Part shown: positions 59,621 through 64,000 of the stretch, in pieces
Numbering within the stretch: position 1 is the stretch's first letter
Layout: each line of letters starts with the position of its first letter
From: Parascedosporium putredinis
Lineage: Eukaryota; Ascomycota; Sordariomycetes; Microascales; Microascaceae
DNA: 64,000 bases
Direction: 5' to 3'
NCBI GenBank assembly: GCA_949357655.1
Contig: CASHTG010000011.1
Coordinates: forward strand, 1 to 64,000
Made by a program: the position numbers and the translations under genes
The notes under the pieces: generated by a model
Seen by the model: only the letters and a program-made list of their open reading frames with translations
Database searches by the model: none
Told to the model about the DNA's origin: nothing

Positions 59621-61334
59621 GGCGATTAAGGTCGAGTAGGTTAACTGGGCATGTACTGCCACACAACCGATGAGCTATTGTCGAACGGAATATTCTTGGC
59701 TTGCCCTGAATTCGCCGCAGAGAACGTGTTTGACCACGTTAGAGGCCAGATAACTGAGGTGCATGACTTGACAATCATATATGGCTATCGCCGAAGACTC
59801 GTTGGGGCCTGACCGGAGTGAAGCGTCGCCGTCTTAATTTGCCAGCAATACAATGGCATGAAATCAGGTTACCGAACATTTGCAATTCTTTCCTTCATGT
59901 ATGGCTTGGCTTTCATTCCCCCTCCCCTTTTTCACTTTCTTCGTTTTTGTCTCTCCCAGCTGGAGACCACGGAGTAGCCGGCATCTTGTGATATGTGCCC
60001 AACGACAGGTCTTGGGACTCGCTAGCTAGAAATCAAAGAAAGGGTGGCACCGAAGGTGCTGTCTCCTCGGTCGCGCGGCACCTTAGATATCTTCCTTTCT
60101 TTTCCAAGAATCCCATCATAGCCGAACGGAAGAGTCAGCCCTTTACTCGTTCTGCCTCATTCAAGATAAATAAGACGCGCGATGTGATAGATCATATTTG
60201 AGTAAACCGACTTGAAGCCAGTCGTCACTTCAGCCGTCTTCACGAAGCTTGCTCATCTGCGTACCCCGCTTCTGTGTATGTGTGGGCTCCGGACTTACTA
60301 CCTAGCCTCGTCCGCTACGATCCGGCGAGACTTGATAGCCTCGCCGCGTAAATGGACTGAAAGGGAGGGTTTCGGGCAATTATTAGCCTATAGGGACTCA
60401 GTCGGTGATGCCCAACTGCGGCCGAGGCAACCGAAGAATGGAGGTCTTAGGTATTACAAATGCTACTCCCAAGCGAGCCTTGATACAATCTGCCGCCAAG
60501 GTTAGGCATCAACCCAGGCTCGCATCTTTCACCTCATTTTGTCGGTACTGGCCTTGGTTTAGGGCTTGTACATGCACACCATGGCAGATGAGAGGTGACA
60601 TTGGAGGGAAAAGAGGACCGTGTGTAACCCCACCAGGCTCTGGATGCCCAGGCTCTGGATGCTATAGCTAGAGGTCAAGCAAGCCATGCGCGTTGCTGGC
60701 GACGATTTTTTCACTTTCGTGATAGGAATGATTCACCTCACTCTACCAAAGTGTTATTCAGACACTTACCAATGCTACATGTGTTGTTGGGTCGGCGGGA
60801 GAGCGCCCATCTGGCTCAGCACCGTTGCAAGACATGTAGGTTGAGGTAAACGGGGCTTGGAGTACTTTCCTACTTAAGTGGCAAAGAGCCTGGACCCTGT
60901 CGCGCTAGTTTGCCATATCTCATCTCAACAAGGGTCCCTTTAACCTTTAATCCAGGTGAAACCTATCTAATTCCGCAACGGGTTTGGCGCGTTGCTCATC
61001 CTTTATCAAACCCCACATTACGCACAGTTCCGAGCTGCGGTACAACCCTATGAGTGTGGGTCCGGACCTAAATTCTGATCCGGGCGACTTTGCGGGGGCG
61101 CGGGGAGACGAGGACGGAATCACCACTTCAAGGTACGGAAAATGACGCCTCTTTTCTTTTTCTTTTTTTCTTTTTCCTCTAGGGCTTCGATACCCCATGC
61201 AGGTCGAATGCTCTTCATTTTCAACCGTACTTATCGCTACCGTGCTAACGCTTTAGAAGTTTGCCGCAAGGAGGCGGGATTAGGGATGGCACTCAAGACC
61301 TCTCTCCGGAGGAGCCGGGCCAACCCCGCCGTCC
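59621..61334. other. Intergenic, no supported gene
   Basis: About 1.7 kb. A 110-codon plus-strand frame at 61142-61483 overlaps the 5' end of the next gene and may supply its true start (ATG at 61286, MALKTSLRR). A CT-rich tract lies at about 61145-61185. Short tandem wording occurs at about 60636-60662 (CAGGCTCTGGATGC, nearly duplicated). Otherwise nothing was recognised. Confidence 0.4.
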
Positions 61335-62789
61335 GTGACTTACAGGACTTTACGCGCGGCGGCCAATGCATTGTATCGCCTTCAGGCACATCTGCTGGAT
61401 CAAGGATTTGTCTCTACATGTACTCGGATCGCCATACTGGCGTTCATCCTTCAGAATTTCGCCCTTGTGAGTGGACAAGATGAAAACACTACCACTCCGA
61501 CACCAACCGACAGCCGAGAACCAACTTCCAAGATATGGTCCCAGCTCCCAGACGTTCCCCGATTGATCGAAGAATGGGCGGCGTTGATCCCGCTTGCATT
61601 TTACCTGTCCAGCCCGCGCAGGGACCATGATCTCGCTGGCGAGGTGGCACTGCGGGGAAGGCTGTCGGTCAGCGCGTTCCCAAAACTCGGGGCTTTGGGA
61701 GGCATCGCCAAGATGTTGCGGCAGGCCGAGGTGTTTTTCGATACCGCAGGTGCGGCAGGGGACCCGCTCAAAGTATACGACGTGCAGTGGGGGAGCGTTT
61801 TCCCCTGTTACAACAACGCTGCTGCTCTTGCCGTCGAGGAAAATGCCTTCCCCGGGACCAAGACCGATAAGCCAGACATCTCCATGAAGCGTTTGAATAC
61901 CTGGATCCGCCACGAAAACCGCGAGAGCTTTTTATCCTGGTTTGAGGCCTGCGATGACATTGGGTTAGTGAGCGAGGTTCATTGTGGAAATAGCCTCGAC
62001 GACCTCGTGGAGCGCAAGACCAATTTTGGGCGGCGTCAACTGCTGAAAGTCCTCGTTGTTAGCAAGCTGGAGACATCATACAACAGGAGGAAGAAGCTGC
62101 GAGCGATAACCCAAACTACCCGCTGGAAATTGTTTGAGCTGTTTGTTTCCTTGATCTTCGCAGCTGCTCTGCTGGCATGTAGGCTTATCGGGTCCGGGTT
62201 GCTTCTCGCAATTGGGGCTTTTTCTCGCTTTCTTCTCCACACTGTCGAGTTCAAACGCAGCGCTCTCTACCTTCGCAATCGCGAAACCCATGATGGCTGC
62301 ATGCTCACATCCCTGCATGACAATGCAACGGCATGGACGCTGTACTTGGGACACCGGGGCATGATCGACTCTCTACTCAATAAGCCCATGGTTGAGCCAG
62401 GAAGAGCACATCCGATCGTGCGGTGGTATTTCGAGTTCGCCGAGGTCCCCCAAGTTCTCGCCATGACCTACGTGGCAGCGCAGAAGGGCTGGGATGGTGT
62501 TGCATTTGTGGTACTGATGGGGCTGATGTGGGCGTCGACGAGCCTCTCAGGGAATAATCAGCATGCAGCCCGGTGGCTCGAAGAAGAAGGGTTCGTACTC
62601 GACAGCTTTACTTGCGAGTTCCCGGGTCGTTCCGAGCTCCTAGGGGCGGTACAGCTTCTCAGCACCGAGAAAAAGACATACTGGATGAATGGAATTCTGG
62701 CCCCGGTTCCGCGCCGCGAGGTGTGGCTGAGGAGGATTGGGGCATTAGACTCGGACACTGACGGAGATGACCCCGACTGGGCTTCCTGA
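61335..62789 (+). CDS. Multi-pass membrane protein of unknown function, family copy B
   Basis: Paralogue of the gene at 21976-23297. The frame as open starts with GTG at 61335; the real start is more likely an ATG upstream (61286) joined by an intron or indel. A signal-like helix (IAILAFILQNFALVSGQ) precedes a Thr/Pro-rich linker, then LIEEWAALIPLAFYLSS, FPKLGALGGIAKML, a central helix pair (LFVSLIFAAALLACRLIG), LRNRETHDGCMLTSLHDNA, GMIDSLLNKPMVE, VLAMTYVAAQKGWDGVAFV and WMNGILAPVPRREVWLRRIG. Compared with copy A it has an extra segment of about 70 residues in the middle (HENRESFLSWFEACDD). Its coding frame is unbroken from 61335 on. Function is unknown; it is probably in the plasma membrane or secretory pathway. 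Confidence 0.8.
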   Translation: MTYRTLRAAANALYRLQAHLLDQGFVSTCTRIAILAFILQNFALVSGQDENTTTPTPTDSREPTSKIWSQLPDVPRLIEEWAALIPLAFYLSSPRRDHDLAGEVALRGRLSVSAFPKLGALGGIAKMLRQAEVFFDTAGAAGDPLKVYDVQWGSVFPCYNNAAALAVEENAFPGTKTDKPDISMKRLNTWIRHENRESFLSWFEACDDIGLVSEVHCGNSLDDLVERKTNFGRRQLLKVLVVSKLETSYNRRKKLRAITQTTRWKLFELFVSLIFAAALLACRLIGSGLLLAIGAFSRFLLHTVEFKRSALYLRNRETHDGCMLTSLHDNATAWTLYLGHRGMIDSLLNKPMVEPGRAHPIVRWYFEFAEVPQVLAMTYVAAQKGWDGVAFVVLMGLMWASTSLSGNNQHAARWLEEEGFVLDSFTCEFPGRSELLGAVQLLSTEKKTYWMNGILAPVPRREVWLRRIGALDSDTDGDDPDWAS

Positions 62790-63191
62790 GCTCTCACGAC
62801 AAGGAATGGGTCAACTCGACAGGAATGCAAACCATGGCAGGATACAACTTGATGAAACAAAAATTGAGTGGGATTGCGGGGACCCCCAAGTCTGAGCTAA
62901 CAGCGGGCAACAAGGTGTAGGTAAGACCAGACGGAACTGGAGGGGTAAAGGAGGGGCAAAGGAAGGGCAAGGGTGTGAAAAGAAAAAGAAATGAGGCGGT
63001 ATGGCAAGCCCGCGGCAAGGTGTAGGAAGAGGGGCTGGGGTCATCGATGGAAACGGTTGGTTGGTGGCGGTGAGGTTATATGCACGCGCCGAGGCAGGCT
63101 GCTTGGGTAAAAATGTGTCATTGCTGATTCGGACAAATTAACTGAAAGCTCACTTGGCCTTTCTGCCTAACTCTGCATAAAAACTTGGATA
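62790..63191. other. Intergenic, convergent 3' ends
   Basis: About 400 bp between the convergent membrane protein and nucleoside hydrolase genes. G-rich repeats of GGAGGGGCAAAGG type occur at 62940-62970. No gene was recognised. Confidence 0.45.
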
Positions 63192-64000
63192 TCAAACTCG
63201 CACCCACAAAACATAAAAGAACCAAAAATGAAAGGAAAAGTGGCAACTGTAGATCAAGGAGTAGAAGTCAGGAAAGTCTAGCCGGGTGACGCGATACTGC
63301 AGAGGTGCGTCATCGGAAGCTGCCACGTCGGAAGCTGCAAACTTGCAGCCATTCCTGGTTGGATCATGCGTATAGAACGTGTCTAGCAACGACGCCAGGC
63401 TGGTGTTCGTAGTTAGGTCCGTCAGCTTCAGCCAGTGTTGATTTGTAACCCTAGAGTCGTTTACCCATGCATTTGAGCCATCTGGCGACACCCAGTTATA
63501 CCCAAAGTCGTTCGCATACTCAAAAGTTTTTCCAATGCCAAGTTCAGGATGGGGCTCGAGGCCGAGGATGCCGTACAGGGTAGTAATAGGATCCCAGGAT
63601 TCCCTCAGTGTGCTGCAGCGACCGACGTACCATTCGTACGCTGCACGTATCGGTGAGGACGACGGGGCGAGGGAGGCAAGGCCAGCGCCAGAGATGACAT
63701 CCTTGCCGAGTTCGAACCCTAAAAGGTCATTGGGACATGATGTGGCCAGTGATTGACGGTGCGCCGCGTTGACGCTATATCATTCCCAGCAAAGTTAAAT
63801 TCCCTGCCTGAGGGATACTGCCCTCCCATCACAACTAGCTCCCTCACTTTTGTGGAGATGAGAGCACGGCCCATAAGGGGAGATATCGCGTCCGCGTGGC
63901 TGTCCATCAGCGTGGCTAGGTTGGTGAGGAATCCGAGAGATATTATCGTCACGCTGTTATCCTCGGCTGACGAGAGCACCCTACGGTAGAGGGAGACTGG
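63192..64000 (-). CDS. Inosine-uridine-preferring nucleoside hydrolase-like protein, C-terminal part
   Basis: Partial: the N-terminus lies beyond the window. Nucleoside hydrolases cleave the N-glycosidic bond of ribonucleosides. Visible are VTIISLGFLTNLATLMDS, VRELVVMGGQYPSG followed by REFNFAGNDIAS (the substrate-side segment after the GG turn), and a C-terminal region with RAAYEWYVGRCSTLRESWDP and LYGILGLEPHPELGIG. The N-terminal DTDxGxDD calcium motif would be outside the window. A frame break at the A4 run 63721-63724 (T4 on the coding strand) is repaired by one base. The family is recognised with good confidence; a secreted form involved in nucleoside salvage is possible, but the signal peptide cannot be seen. 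Confidence 0.8.

Noticed and set aside
1..64000. CRISPR arrays, insertion sequences, tRNA or rRNA genes
   Set aside because: No spaced direct-repeat array, transposase frame or recognisable tRNA/rRNA segment was seen by eye; a tRNAscan-SE and RepeatMasker run would be decisive.

Overview
The window is the left end of a chromosome of a filamentous ascomycete (Pezizomycotina). It opens with about 209 bp of CCCTAA telomere repeat. It then shows typical subtelomeric fungal content: short GT-AG introns, HET-domain genes, a CFEM/Pth11-type receptor, a GMC oxidoreductase, a highly reducing polyketide synthase and a Zn2Cys6 regulator. I cannot name the species. Bases 26-53 outside the telomere match the Oxford Nanopore ligation adapter, so this is a raw contig end reaching the physical chromosome tip.

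The reading frames break about thirty times. Almost every break is repaired by changing one base in a homopolymer, usually adding one. I therefore read most split genes as intact genes in a nanopore assembly with residual indels, not as pseudogenes. Coordinates below span the whole inferred gene, introns and frame breaks included.

Layout. (1) 0.3-6.2 kb: an FMN-dependent 2-hydroxyacid dehydrogenase, a ThDP-dependent decarboxylase and an aromatic-type aldehyde dehydrogenase. Together these have the enzyme set of the mandelate-to-benzoate pathway. (2) 6.6-14.5 kb: three HET-domain genes. (3) 15.2-17.2 kb: a CFEM-containing seven-helix receptor. (4) 19.7-23.7 kb: a secreted GMC oxidoreductase, a multi-pass membrane protein and a small putative membrane protein. 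(5) 24.8-56.2 kb: a biosynthetic gene cluster of about 31 kb. (6) 57-64 kb: a diverged HET-like gene, a second copy of the membrane protein family and the end of a nucleoside hydrolase gene.

The cluster is the main interest. It contains an O-methyltransferase, an HR-PKS (KS-AT-DH-CMeT-ER-KR-ACP, no release domain), an arylamine N-acetyltransferase-like protein, a fused aminodeoxychorismate synthase with the PabB-type lysine, a free-standing diverged aspartyl-tRNA synthetase-like protein, a 2-oxoglutarate/Fe(II) oxygenase, a membrane-anchored haem-oxygenase-fold iron enzyme, an MFS exporter, a Zn2Cys6 regulator, a stand-alone adenylate-forming ligase and a flavin monooxygenase. My inference is that it builds a polyketide joined to a chorismate-derived arylamine. 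The NAT may act as a trans amide-forming release enzyme, the iron and flavin oxygenases may oxidise nitrogen or carbon, and the synthetase-like protein may add aspartate or serve as self-resistance. I do not recognise a characterised cluster with this gene set.
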